The position numbers and the translations under genes are program-made. DNA of 64,000 nucleotides, from contig CM021316.1 of assembly GCA_010645155.1 (NCBI GenBank), positions 406,551-470,550 on the forward strand, given 5' to 3'. Numbering within the stretch: the first letter of the stretch is position 1; each line of letters begins with the position of its first letter. Positions 46,934 to 59,761 of this stretch are shown here, piece after piece. Origin of the DNA: Tigriopus japonicus. Taxonomy: Eukaryota > Arthropoda > Copepoda > Harpacticoida > Harpacticidae. The notes below the pieces were generated by a model that was given only the letters and a program-made list of their open reading frames with translations, was not told where the DNA came from and did no database searches.

Positions 46934-49307
46934 GCTCTATTCGACAAAGTTCTTACAGAATAAAGAACAGTTGTTGATCAGTGGTTCGACCACTTGGTCA
47001 ACAGTTGATCACTTGTTCCATCCTTATATGCATTCTCCTTATTTCTGACTAAGTCTCGCGTCCAAGTTCTTACCGAACTAGATCGAGCACTACAGGTATA
47101 AAAAAGTATTTTGAAACACTGTCATTCAACACCTATTTGATACTTCTTTAAAAGCCTCGGAAACCTTGTGATTTCATAGCCAACACGCTAATTAACCCTT
47201 TGGATCCCCCGACTTATATATTTTTACTCATACTTGTATTCTTCAACAACGTCCTCAAAACCCTTACAATGGTTTTCAATTTGGGCTAAGATTTGCCTTA
47301 AGGTAAGTACACAAGTAAGGGAACGCGATATCAATTAACAAGTGAATTCTCGTAAGAACGTTGTGAAACTTTAAATGCAAGTTGGTTTGAAGGTTTTAAG
47401 AATAGATAGAAAAAAGAGCAGTTAAAATAATTCAAATGAAGAAAAAAAGACTCATTGTATGCCATTTTGACAATGCCGGTTTAACGAAACCGAATTTGGA
47501 AAAAAATGATGCTCACGTGCTAAGTTATTTGAGTTTAACTGATTTTCATTTTTGACCCCAAAAAAGGAAAAAAAAAAACACTTTAGGTGTTCAGAAAACT
47601 CAAATGTTAAAATCAAAAGTATGTATTTTAGATCTGGATAGTTCCATGTAGGAATAACTACGTGGGATTGTAATAAAAGTACTTCGTTTTGAAGCACGAG
47701 CCAAAGATAAATGGTGGACTGACGGGAGCAACTAAAATTTTGGCGAAGTTTTAGACAAAAATCACTTCAAAGATGTACTTAAAAGGCAAACAAACTTATC
47801 TTCTGTGACTTCGTTCTAAGTTTATTAAACAGTTGCTCGTGAAACTCCACAATAGAATAGTCGCATGATGGTGATCGAGTGGAAGACGAGAAAGTAGCTC
47901 TACTTTATAAATATATATACTATATTATACTACTATTTATAGATAAACGCAAAAGAGCCCACGGAGGATGTCAGACCAAAGTTAATTAGGTTCATGAACA
48001 AGCCAAAGAAGGATCAATATAAAAATACTTTAAATTGAAAGTGGAAAATTAGTACGGTGAAAAATGTACTAATGTACATGATATTCTGTTATCTTTAAAC
48101 ATAGTTTATTATTGTTTTATCTCGCTCTTTCTTTTGCTCATTTTGGCCTTTCTATTTGTCGTATATCAAAACAACGACTAATTGCAACAAATAAGATCGA
48201 CGTTCGTGAAGACGCTTTTCCTATTCATTCTGAAAAAAAAAACAATTCGGAAAAGGTCTGCTTATCCTAAGTATTTTCATTGGAGTTTCTCCCGTTGTGT
48301 CATTGTCATGGATATTTTATATGGAGGAGTGCAAAATTTCGACGCACACTAATTGTGATCTTGAATTTGTCTGCACTTTGTTCACGAGGGAACAGAAACA
48401 TCGAGAAGACGGGCACAGAGAAATTGCAAAACAAATAAATCACCATGCAGTCACATTTTTCGAGGTTATTACACCTTGGATCTATGGATCTTGAAAGTGC
48501 AGAAGTTGTTTTTGACCAAAAGTGGCAACCGTATTAATTATATGATTTCGACTACGACAAGCACAATGGTGTCGTAAATCTTCCATCCAAAAAAATCTTG
48601 TGCTTTTTTGTCCAGTATCATCAATCAATGGTCAGCTGTTTTGCAAAGTTGACTTGATCATGTTGTGGAAAAGAAAATGCTAAATTTTCTGGAGGTGCTA
48701 CAATTCGTTTATATTTTTGTGTTCATCGACCGTTCACAGAGAAATGAATTAAAATCGTCTCAGACTGCTGCTTTTTGGGTCCAGTTGGTTGAATTTGTTT
48801 GTGTGGAATAATCCCATCATTATCTTCTTTTTGTCAAAAGACTGAAATACAAGTACGTAGATCATTAATGCATTCGTTCTTTATGCCAATGAATGGGTGC
48901 TTCCACGACTCCAAGAGAATCTTTTCAGAGGCTATTTACTGAAGCGTGTATGCACATTGGTAAATTACAATCTCATCCGTGTAGTAACTAGAAGATCGGC
49001 TATTTTCAACCGAGTTCAACGGCCGTTGTAGTTTTTGCACAAATTGATATTTCCTGCGAGCTTCCAAAATGGATCACCATTTGGTGAGAGAGTCTCAGAA
49101 TGACAAGCCACGGGCGTAAAAATTGTCGTGCCAAATATGATTGAGATTGAAGAAATTGCAATAACGAGGCAAAACACGACACCTTGTGATTTATCGACTT
49201 ATATTTTTCATGCTTTTAATCCTTCATAGAAAGAGATAAAGTTTCTTCTCGGTCTCTGTTTCAAATCTTAACTCTTTCTTGTTTCTTGGGGTTCTTAAGA
49301 CAATAGT

Positions 49308-49440
49308 GTTGAAAAAAGATACAGAGCAGAAAATTTGTATCATTCTACGAAGTGATGACTGCCCTTAAACAATGCCACGTTGCCTTTAACAAAAGATGGA
49401 CAATCATTATCACAAAGCAAGTCAGTCGATCAGGAGTTTG
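49308..49440. repeat. Interspersed repeat related to 11820-11975
   Basis: Shared landmarks GTTGAAAAAAGA, ACAATGCCA, ACAATCATT.TCACAAAGCA and GATCAGGAGTTTGA. Function unknown. Confidence 0.65.
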
Positions 49441-49879
49441 AAAATCAATTGGATGGCAAAAAACAGTGAATTTTCCACTGGATATGGATATTAGTGAAAC
49501 CACTCTGATTGATTGGGACGCAATCATCGACGAAAAACGATAGATTAAAAAGTTGTTATTGCCGAGAAACGAGCAAATTTGTTTCTAACCAATATGCGTA
49601 TTGCTTATCATTAGGTAAGGTATTTTTGGTATCTTGATCCGATCTATCTAAAACCATGAATGGCCCTCTCTGCTAATATTCTACTAATGAACGGTTGTGT
49701 TCGTCAACACCAAACTGAGAGTATTGGGAAAGTGATAATTTATAATAATAAAAAATGCACTAAGGCTTTCCGGATCAATCCGAATTTCGAAAATCGGATT
49801 AAGGATTAATCCAACAAGATTTATGTATCCGCATTGATTTAATGAAATGGATTGATTTCAAAATGATTGATATGATTGA

Positions 49880-50966
49880 ATCCTAGCCAAGTTGTGTCTG
49901 GTGTACCACAAGGAACTATACTGGGACCAGTGTTGTTTACACTGTTTATCGCTTCCTTACAAAGGTTGCCGTTACACTCGTCTATCTCGTCATATGCCGA
50001 CGACACCAAGCTCGTGTTTGGTAGAAAATTCCATCACACCACTGACTTGCAAGACAATTTAAACCTGATTTATGAATGGGTAGCTGCACGGAACATGTCA
50101 TTAAACGGAGATAAGTTCCGAATAATGACCTGCAATCCATCTGGAACTGATCCACCCACCTATACAGATAATTGTCAGAACCCTATTGTATATGAAAGTA
50201 CTATTAAAGACCTTGGAATAACAGTGGAAGACAACGGGAAATTTGAGAGACACATATAATTGAAGGTGACTAAGGCCTATCAAACATGCAATTGGATCTA
50301 TCACACATTTAAGTCAAGGGACCAATTCACAATGAAAACCCTTTATAAATCGATAGTACAGCCACATTTGGAATATGCCTTCCCCATCTGAGCGCCACTA
50401 ACAGTGGGAGAGATGAACAAAATTGAAAGCGTGCAACGAAGCTTTACTAGATGTATTGATGGTATGAGCGGCCTAAATTACTGGGAACGCCTCAAGGTTT
50501 TGGATTTGTATAGCATTCAGCGAAGGTATGAGCGTTACCTGATTCTTTATGTTTTCAAATGTCTTCATGACTTGTGCCCCAACCCAGGAATAACACATAG
50601 TCAAAACGATAGGAGAGGCATTACTTGTAATACGAGGTTCAGAATTCACCCGATAGACAAACAACTAGTCAAGAACTTGAAGTGTTCCTCTGTCTTAAAT
50701 CGAGGACCAAGCCTATATAACTTGCTCCCTAGTTCTCTCAGACGAATCTATAAATTAGATAACCCGTTGTTCAGTTTTAAACGCGATTTAGATTGTTTCT
50801 TACAATCTATACCTGACCAACCAAATGCTCAAGGTTGCCTGAGAGCGGCAAACTCAAATAAGCTGTGTGACCAAATATTTTATCAAACGTAACATGACTT
50901 ACAAGGAATTCCATTCCCTGTATCGGTTAGAAGAAGATCCGAGAACTTAAGATTAAAAAAAAAACA
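49880..50966 (+). pseudogene. LINE RT C-terminal half, second subfamily
   Basis: Opens inside the RT palm: SGVPQGTILGPVLFTLFIAS, SSYADDTKLVFGRK, then NGDKFRIMTCN, KDLGITVEDNGKFERHI, stop (50257-50259), LKVTKAYQTCNWIYHTFK, second stop (50389-50391 region), then YWERLKVLDLYSIQRRYERY to SNKLCDQIFYQT and stop at 50892. The 3' tail has ACAAGGAATTCCATTCCCTG and an A run. It is clearly diverged from the 24230 family, so it is a separate lineage. Confidence 0.88.
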
Positions 50967-51119
50967 ATGAAATCCGAAGTTTTTGGTTTTCGTGCTTTTA
51001 CTGAACAAGAACAGGAAAGACTCAAGAAGAGACGAGGCCACGGTCTAAAAAAAATATGGGCTCCTTGGCTTATCCCATCCGGCCTAAAAACGCTTTATTA
51101 TTGGGAGTGAGTTTCAATC

Positions 51120-51520
51120 AAGCCTCTCAATTGCTCCCTTGATGGCCTCCTTCGTAATGTAACTCTCACGCAACGAATCATTTAAATGGATTCTCGAGAG
51201 TGAAGGGTAGGGGCTTGTTGGCTTCAACTGATGCAAAGTATTAATTGAGCTTTTCCGCATAATCTTCGCCTGTTCCCGACGTCTTTCCTTCCGAGGAAGT
51301 CAATGATCCCACCACGTTGGACGTGGTTTTGGTGTTAATATATGGGTAGAATATTTTGGGATTCGTTTTGGCATTTTTGACGAGCCTTTTCTTGTATTTG
51401 GCTTTTGCTATTCTTTTCTGGTACTTGGCATCAGACTGCACTCTTTTAAAACTAGCTTGAGTGATTCTTCTTTGCGCGGAATGCTCTTTTCTTCTTGTTA
51501 TTCATGCGCCGGTTTTGATA
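51120..51520 (-). pseudogene. LINE endonuclease-RT linker fragment
   Basis: Minus strand: SDAKYQKRIAKAKYKKRLVK, NAKTNPKIFYPYINTKTTSN, EDYAEKLN, stop, and further ESYITKEAIKGAIERLD. It aligns with the linker VKTNPKAFFSFANTK of the other LINEs. Isolated piece. Confidence 0.75.
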
Positions 51521-51540
51521 ATTATTATTAGTGGGTATGT

Positions 51541-52335
51541 AGAAATATGCCTAATAAGTGGACACTAACACATTTTACACCATAAAAAGAGGCAAATGAA
51601 ACAGACTCATAAAGAAAATTATGCAAATTACATTGCCAGACGAATACAAAAAATCCAGACTGACAACAAAAACATAGATATCGAACTTTATTCATTTAAG
51701 ACTTCCTGATTCATACTGAACGCAGGAATTGAACATCAAAACTAAACTCTTGTTGAATTGCGGAAACTTGTGTAATTTTTTGCACATTTCCCATTCTAAG
51801 TCATTGAAGATCCCACAATTAATTAACATGAATTTAACATGCCAGGATTATTTTTATAAACTTGCTAAAAGAATGCATCTTTGTTTGTCTCATAGGTCTT
51901 TTGAAATTTTCAATATCAAGCTTTTTGGGAGGGAAATTTTGTAAATTGAAAAGAAAAAAAAACACAATAACACGGAAAAAACATCGCTTGAATTTATTCG
52001 ATTAATCCGTCTCATAAAACGGATTAACGGAATAATTCACTTCCAAAGGACTAAAGGATGAATCTGTCAATTTAGGGAAGTCCTAGTTACCACAAATAAA
52101 TGTAAAATCTGCCCTTTTATCATTGATATGATTGAATTACCTATTCCATTTTTCTTTATAATTTGATAAACCCATTTTTAACTCATAACGACGTGACACT
52201 ATTGGCAGTTGTGTCCGCAATTCTATTACTATTGACCTTTTCAATATTCTATTATCATCTGTGCAAACATGTAAATTAGAGCAGCCGTAAAGCTGAATAC
52301 ATGTGTCATCCTTTGCATACAAATATAGGCCATTT
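51541..52335. other. No gene recognised
   Basis: AT-rich. Small inverted repeat AATCCGT...ACGGATT at about 52003-52026. Similar GGATTAA strings occur at 49780-49830. Confidence 0.4.
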
Positions 52336-52571
52336 GTTGAGGTAGTTTTTTTTATTATAGTAGAAGCATAGCTAGAAACACAAAAGAAGCACGTGAAGCG
52401 AAGTAGAAATAATCATACTCGATCAAGTTTCGCTACGTAAGCTGCGATTGAAAAATTGAAAAACGCAGCTTATGGAGCGGAACTTAATCGAGCATGATTA
52501 TTTCTTCTCCGTTTATGTGCTTCTTTTGTGTTTCTAGGTATGCTTCTACTATACTTCAAAACTACCTCAAC
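52336..52571. repeat. 235-bp near-perfect palindrome
   Basis: Arms of about 107 bases starting GTTGAGGTAG and ending CTACCTCAAC, sharing AGAAACACAAAAGAAGCAC and AATAATCAT.CTCGAT, with a short AT-rich loop (ATTGAAAAATTGAAAAA). No coding. Foldback or MITE type. Confidence 0.85.
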
Positions 52572-52856
52572 AACCGACCTTATATCGAGATACAACGACA
52601 ACAATTAAGTGAAGAGTTCGTGTTACAAAGAAAAGAGCTTTTGACCAACTTCAATGGAATATACTCTTTGCGTATTACTTACTCATAACTGCTCTCAATT
52701 TTTTTTTTCAAGGTGATTTCGATTTAAAAAGATTCTCAAGCCAAAACCAAAACTTTTTCTTTGCGTTGGAGAGCGTAACCAACCCAAATTGAGCTTATAA
52801 GTGACTGATTAAGTTAAATAACATTCTTGCCTGCTTTCGGATGTGTTCTTTGCGAA

Positions 52857-53305
52857 AAATATGTTTGTTACAAGAACCACTGAATTTCAATGGACTAGGA
52901 GGCCGACGAAAATAATCAGGATTTCCAGTAGGAACAAGTCAACTACATGCTTGTGCAAATGAGACCTTGTATAGGTTGACTCGAATACGTTTTTCAAATT
53001 TAAGCTCAATCGAACGTCGGTGTCAAAAGTTATGTTCGGTCAAAGTTCCGTGCGAAAACTAAGTGATGAACAAGCCCTTTTCTGGGAATTGTTTTACCAC
53101 AAAAGGGCAAACTCATTCATTCTATGTTCTCTTCAGTGGATAAGTTTGAGAAGGCATAACATTTCACTCTGGCATATGTTTGAGTTGAATGTAGTTTAAT
53201 GAAAACAATCCGGGTCTCGTTTGTTGAAGGGCGCAATTGAATTGATCCTTCTGGAATTCATAATTTTTACCGTGATCCCCCCACTTCTGAAATTCAGTGG
53301 CTCTT
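52857..53305. mobile_element. Foldback element, copy 2
   Basis: Matches the 11236-11690 element over both arms (GTGCAAATGAGACCT, TCAAAAGTTATG, TTGTTTTACCACAAAAGGGC, GAGAAGGCATAAC) but is more diverged; the central hairpin is imperfect here. Confidence 0.7.
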
Positions 53306-55886
53306 TGTTTTTAAATACTTCAGGTCCACTACTACATGTCCATGCGAAAGATTTACGAGCATAACATTAAACTTTTCATTTATTTTTTAACACACTAGAT
53401 TCTTGGTAATTTTATTGTTCTCAGATAGGTGGTTGGTAAAGTGGGGATGAATGCTGGTCGATTTGAAAGCCTTGAAATAAATGATGAATTCCGTAAATAG
53501 TTCAGGGCTATGGTAAAAATTGAAGCCTTCACAACACGTGAATTGGTAGAAATAATAAGGACTTCTCATGATTAGATTTCATATCAAGTTCATATGTACA
53601 AATGTGAATTACACAATCCGGGGGCAATATCTTGCCAAGTCGTGCATTCTGAGCCACCGCCAAATAACTATATTTGAGACTATGACTTTTTTAACGGGTT
53701 GCGAACAATGTCGTCCATGGCAAACCACACGAAGAAGCTGCCACTAATTATCGTCAGTATATCTACCACAAAAACAATATTAGATCCGGAATATAGCCAT
53801 CTCTCAGCTCTTTTTGCCTCTTACACGAACGTGAAACGATAGTTTGCAGCCTCTGGCAAAATCTCTTCTCATTTTCTGGAAGCCCTGTCCACCAGGTTGG
53901 TTGCTCGTCATTGTTGAACGCACACAGACTTTTGCATGATTGATTGGGCAAAAAGTATTTTTGCAAGCCTTGCTCCTGGTGGTGGGATCGTTTCAGCAGA
54001 TTCTCAAGTGTTATCGTCAAAGCATGACGACATGCATGCATGCATCCATGTAGGCCTCACTCGGGCAGATCCATCCACATGATTACACGTTTTCTAACTT
54101 ACGCTCAAGCGAGTCCAAGCACAAATTATTGGTTTGCAGTGCAGTTCCAACGACCATCACAGTTTTGACAGTAAAAGTGTCACTCTTTTATGATTGAGAT
54201 TATTTCTCATGTTTTTGTGACATTTTGATGGCCCAAAGTAATGGTCAGTAAATGAACACCATGGCCGCGTAGTGGTGTTGAATCATTTCGTCATTAGCTT
54301 TCCACAGTCAATTCAGGAAGTGGCATTAATTGTCAAGGTTTTGGCATTAGTTGGTTTGCTTTATTTACCATTGAGAATGTGATGGCATTGTTACTTCACT
54401 TTCGAACAGAATGAACCACTTGTAAATATTGGCAAAAGCAATGGAACACCTTTTTGTTCTGGATTGCTCCATATTCCGATGGTCCAATTTGGTTTTGGTA
54501 TTCTGAGGACGGTTCAACAAATATAACGATGTTTTGAGTAATTTATCATTTGATGCTAATGCATTGCAATAAACTAATAATAATAAAAGTGTTCATACAA
54601 TAAATAATTGATTGAAGATGGAAACATTTATGATTGGGTGTGAAAAAATATATGAACTGATTTTTTCGTGAGACCTCAATGTGTTCGAGTCGATAAGAAA
54701 TGAACTTTTGAGGCAAATCTCTACCATGAATTGTTTATTCGGGGTAAGTTTAAGGCTGCAAAATTGGTTGCAAAGTCCAAACGCAGAGAAACGTCTCACG
54801 TTTTCCTTGCCTAAACTAATTAGTGGTATTCTACTGTTTTTATGCGTGAATCGCCAGAGCCCCATTTTATACCAGTTATGACCAAGAAAAGGTGGTTTGC
54901 GATCTGAGACATTTTTTTCAGTCGCGAAATCCGACTCGTAAGTGCATTCTTTTGCAGACAGTCTCACGCGTTTTTCTTTTACGTTTGGTCGAGTAATTCG
55001 TTTGCAAAAATACATTACAATTACCTTTGATGTACTCACTACCGTCAATTTGCGTGAGACTTCTCGGGTGACTTATCTCACGTCTTTTTTGTCATGTGAT
55101 GATTCATGTATCAAAATTGAGCCTTTGCATGATACACTCGGCAATTTCTAGTGTGTCTTTCAAAAAATTGCAATTTGCCATGTTGAAGCAGACAACTCGT
55201 TCGAATAACGGCAATGAATAAATGTTCATCGTAGATATTTATTAGCGTTTGACATTAAAAGAGTTGGTTATGTTTACTCAGAAACAAATGTAATGAATTT
55301 CATTCCTAACAGGGAACTTGGGTGTAATCCAAACTGAAACCCGAGAATCCGGCCAATCTGTTACTCGAACTGGGTAAGGTTCGCAAATTCACCACAAATG
55401 GAACGTTTTCCTCGGCTGAAATGGATGAGTGAAATTGTGATTGGATGAAAAAACACTTCGAAGTGAAACGAGCGAAGTAATTTTAGCTGGCCAAGTGTAA
55501 TTTTTTTTGGCAGGATTGTCAATGAAAACGTCGGTCTGAGGGAGACATTTCCTCAAAAACCTCTGCAATATGGAGAGCGAAGCAAAGGAGGATTTGGCAA
55601 ATTATCAAATGAAATCCGCAATTGCGCGTATCATTGTAATTGAAGAAAAAATGCACGAAGTGGGTTATATGATTTTCAATCATTCAAAATTAAGAAATTT
55701 AAGACAAAAGGTCTTGACGAAAAGCTTTATTGAACGAAGATTTTAGTTTGCTAATTGCTTGGGACCCAAAATCACTATTTGAGCCTTAGCTCGTGAGTCC
55801 ACTTTCTAGTAATCTTAGATTCGCCACTCGTATTCATGCTTAAAATCATCATTTGACTAATTTTAGCGAATAAAGAAGTTTAATCA
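53306..55886. other. Intergenic, last exon of A2 not found
   Basis: A minus ORF at 54041-53763 (SLCAFNNDEQPTWWTGLPEN, EKRFCQRLQTIVSRSCK) has protein-like composition with several Cys but no known family. No CUB C-terminal exon was recognised. Confidence 0.35.
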
Positions 55887-55894
55887 CTGATCAG

Positions 55895-56681
55895 TAGAGA
55901 CAAGTTAAGACGAATAAAACTGTCAAATTAGACGAAAAAAGACGAATAAAATTGCCTGATTAGACGAATAAAGACGAATAAAATTGCCCGATTAGGCAAA
56001 AAAGACAAAAGAATCTGACAAATGCGACAAAAAAGACGAAAAAAAACTGACTTACACGGCAAAAAAGACTAATGAATTGCCTGTAAAGAGGATTAAAACT
56101 GCTGCCCATAAAGCAGACAAAATGAGTGGCCCAATTTAGGGAAATTTAGGGGAAACAGCTGCACCCTTGTGCAAAACAGCAAAATCTACAAAGTTAACAA
56201 ACGGAAAAAGGCCAAATAAGCAAGAAATGGTCAGTGGAACACATAAATTTAAAAATACCAAGAGCTCAAAACTGCCCTTATTTCAACGTTTTCAATAGAG
56301 CAATATTTAGAAGCAGATTTGCTGACATTAATTCTTCGAATAGTCAGATAGCCTTTTCAATCCAATTTTCTTTCTTTGTGTCAGGAAACTCTACAAATGC
56401 AAATACAAATACTCTTAAAATGTAAGTGTGGATCATATTTTGTTGCCCAAGTTTTGGCGTTGAACTTTTTTAAAAGTGTCTATTTGATTCCAAATTTGAG
56501 AAAAAAGCTTCAAATCGAAGAAAAGTTCCAATTTTTGACTAATAAAAAGAAAAAAGTTAAAAGAGTGGAATTGCCGAATTAGACGAAAGAAGACGAATAA
56601 AATCCAAATTAGACGAATAAATTTGTCGCGACGAATAAGGGTAAAAAAGACGAATAAAGACGACTTAAGTTCCTGTCCCTA
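55895..56681. mobile_element. hAT-like MITE (787 bp) with GACGAATAAA repeats downstream of A2
   Basis: Exact 8-bp duplication CTGATCAG at 55887-55894 and 56682-56689. Ends TAGAGACAAGTTAAGACG and, reverse complement, TAGGGACAGGAACTTAAG. Both ends carry many AGACGAATAAA units, all in the same direction. The interior (56230-56580) has no transposase. Its right end is 44 bases from the last recognised exon of A2. Confidence 0.88.
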
Positions 56682-56725
56682 CTGATCAGTGAGCACCTAA
56701 GAATCACCTAACGACAACGACTTAC

Positions 56726-59700
56726 AAACTAGGGTTCCTGGGACAGTGGTTCTGGGAGAGGTTCCAAACACGGTGTTGCATCTCATGGAGGGAACCGACG
56801 AAACTAAAAAGATGAAGAATATGGATCAGTTGGAACGTTAGACCATTTTGATAAATAAGGAACACAGGATCAACGGATCAAGCCCTTTCTTACCGACATC
56901 TTGTTGTGGAGCCGGAAAGGCAGCCATCAAGTTATCAATGGCGCGACTGGGAATGGTTATGTGATTTCTGACCATGCAATTATCCTGAAAACCAGTAGAG
57001 ACAAAAGAAGTAAAAAACGCAAACTCAGTTGGGTAGTTGGTTATTCGACTGGCTGGTTTCCAAAAGTGTTGTTCTGAATCTCTTTTTTTTTAGTGGCAAG
57101 TAGAGCTTTAAAAGATGCTACATTAATAACGAAATATTGCGAAAAAGTTTTTTGTTTTTAGAATTGTAAATTTTCTTCAGAATTACTAAATGATTGAATC
57201 CTCAACACTGAATAAGTAATAAAATTGCTCACAATTTGTTTGTAGAATAAATGTATTTTAACCAATTTATATTTATTTTCCAAAACTCTTCCAAAAATTC
57301 CCTTTTTGAAATGGCATTCACCGGGTGTTTCAAAAGAAACGGAACACCTAATTATAACATCTTTAAGTCGTGATTGAAACCATGTACGAGCCTCACTCTC
57401 ATTGGATATGATTGGCCAAACTCTTGGCTTGAAGAATCAGAAAAAACAATATCACCCTAATTTCATATTTAAGCGCCGACGTTTTTTTCCTGTGAAGGGA
57501 CATTTTTGAAAATAGAGTGTTCGTGAATCCGACTATTTCTCCTTTCCGAAATTTGGCTCCAATCGAAACTTAGGCGACATAAAGGGAATAAAATCATATC
57601 TATCTTAGGAATTGTTATCTACCGCATCTTTTTGAGCTTCAGACATTTTTTGTGAGATCAACAATTTCTTTGTTACGGACATGGTTTCCTGTTCCGTTTT
57701 TTTATGAATCACCCGGTACTCAATGACTCATAAATTTTAGGCCAAACACGAGGATAGAAGAATGATAAAAATTATTTTGCGCTTTTCGCCTCTTTTGAAA
57801 ATTGTTTTGGGTTCAACTTGTTAAGCTCCCCCAAATTATGTTACTTTATCGTAGATCTCACCGAGACGCTCGCCGTTGGATCTGCTTCATCCAAATCGAA
57901 TGGGTCAGGAGAGGTGATAGGTGATTCCGAATATTGGACAGCGCAATAACCTTTTTTTGGCATGGGGAAATAGTTGGGAATGATTATTCAGGCATCACAT
58001 TTGTTGACAATTGCCATTTACCTTCGTTTTGGCGGATGCAATTGCCGTAAACTTGATCTCCCAGCAATTGGCCACCGGGAAAATTGTAGGACGTGATGGT
58101 GCCAGTGCATCCAGTAAAGTATTGAGTGCAACCACTCGGGGCTCTAAAACGTGACGGAAGTCGGGAATATTAATAATGGCAATGTGATTTTTGAAAAAGA
58201 CTAATTTGATGTAGCATGACACCTTTAATCAAAAACATATCAAACAAGAGTCCTCGTCCTTACCGAACTTTGCTGTTGCAGTGAATATAAGTCACTTTAA
58301 TGTTATAACGCCTTTCTCCCGCTGCAGTGCCTTGCAAAATATTTATCTGCCCCGCTGCATTTCCCATTCGTCCACTCTCAAAGTACACTAAAAATTAACA
58401 AAAGAAATTAACAAATTGAGGTTGCTGCCTTTATGAGTGCTGTCTATTCTAAAGCCATTATTTTATTGGTGGATCAGAGATCCTCGTCATGTGCGCCACT
58501 TACTATGTTGACCGGTGAGAATGCCGCAAATTGCCGGTGGAAAAGCATTGGGCGAAGAGGAATGAGGGCTGATCACGGACAAACTGTCGCCTGTTCCACC
58601 ACAAGAACCTATGCAAAACCCGTTGGTGGTAATTCAGATTGTTTCGACGTTCAATAAAAAATCCTGGCCTTTCCTTTTTTGGAATCAGAAGTACACCAAA
58701 ACTATGAAACATGAAATTTTGATCCAATTTCCTTTCAAGGTCGCGATGAAAGCGTTCACTTATTTTTGTTAATAAAATTTGACAACAAAACAGAAAATGA
58801 AAACTCTTGTTCCAAGGATTAGATTTTACCTGGATTTGTTCCAAGTGGAAGTGACGTGGTTGATTGAAAGTCTAACCTAAATGTAAACGTATATCAGGGG
58901 GTTAATCATTGTTTATCCACAATAATTCAAAAGATTGTTCCATTACCTTATTTGGCAGATGTCTGGAAAGGATTGGGGAAAAAGAGAACATTATTTTGAT
59001 CTAGAACCTGTTTTACAAAACGAGCTCTTACCATTAGCGAATCTATTGAGTGTCACGGAACATGTTCGAGCATTATTGGTATCCGATCCAGGGAATCCCG
59101 TATTCTAAAACATTTGTTTTGAAAAAATGGCAACATGAATTTGAAACTGGACAGTTTTTTTTCGACTTACGCGAACGTAGGTACAATTCTGTGAAAGTAG
59201 AAAAATCGCATTGTTAAATTGTATCGATCTCTTAGCACGAAAACCATTGATCTACATACTTTATTCACGGTTCCGCCGCAGCCCGTGATCATAAACAAGC
59301 AGCAAACTCCAAAGCCTAAAAACAACATAATCTTGAAATAAATGACCCAAGAGAAAAAACTCTGACACGCCTAACCTGATGCGCAATTTCCATCGGAAGT
59401 TCCACCTTGCGAGGAACATTCTTGAACACTCAAACAAGTTCCTCGATTGTCCCCGGGCGTTACTCCAGTGCATGGATCATTCTAGAAAAAGTTAGTTTAA
59501 TTGCGGAATCAATGCATTTGTTGAATTCTTTAAAGATACCCTAAATTGGACGATGTTGAACAAGCTGAACAATTCTGGAAAAAGACAACAGATGCTAAAG
59601 ACGGATTCCTTAACAGTTCCACGCTTTGATCTCTACTTACTCTTCTGTCTGTTAGAACCAATCTCTGTGGAAGTTCGATTTAAACGAGACCCCCCACTGA

Positions 59701-59761
59701 GCTTGAAATCAAACAAAGTGCCATAAAGAAAAATGATGACGAGAGATCCCTTCCAAAGCAT
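56726..59761 (-). CDS. CUB-domain secreted protein A2 (14 exons found, last exon missing)
   Basis: Exons: 59761-59641, 59574-59540, 59481-59376, 59315-59260, 59188-59171, 59104-59032, 58962-58947, 58876-58830, 58608-58504, 58387-58264, 58143-58022, 57950-57862, 56984-56894, 56803-56726. In phase throughout: 360 codons plus one base. Twelve of fourteen exon lengths equal those of A1; exons 1 and 12 are each one codon longer. Signal peptide MLWKGSLVIIFLYGTLFD. Then KLFSLFNIVQFR, cysteine module GTCLSVQECSSQGGTSDGNC with GFGVCC, CUB-type sequence (NCTYVRNTGFPG ... GILTGQH) and a second one (GCTQYFTGCTGTITSYNFPG ... SMRCNTVFGTSP). The last donor (GTTT/GTAAGT) predicts another exon starting with a Cys codon, not found. 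A mariner-like MITE lies in intron 12. Confidence 0.88.
57321..57716. mobile_element. Mariner-like MITE (396 bp) in A2 intron 12
   Basis: Ends CCGGGTGTTTCAAAAGAAAC and, reverse complement, CCGGGTGATTCATAAAAAAA, followed inward by CGGAACA in both. TA follows the right end; the left flank is CA. The first nine bases match the end of the mariner at 62520. Confidence 0.75.

Larger units (their letters stand above)
45594..49879. other. Intergenic region without recognised gene
   Basis: AT-rich. It contains a Gypsy fragment (46824-46933), an AT microsatellite-like stretch (47905-47945) and a repeat shared with 11820-11975 (49308-49440). Short ORFs show no domain. At 45203-45235 GGGATCCCATTCTTTGTGGC may be a stray LINE 3' tail. 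Confidence 0.5.

Noticed and set aside
54593..55048. 151-codon minus ORF at 54593-55048
   Set aside because: Composition follows the AT-rich background; no domain, splice support or neighbour logic.
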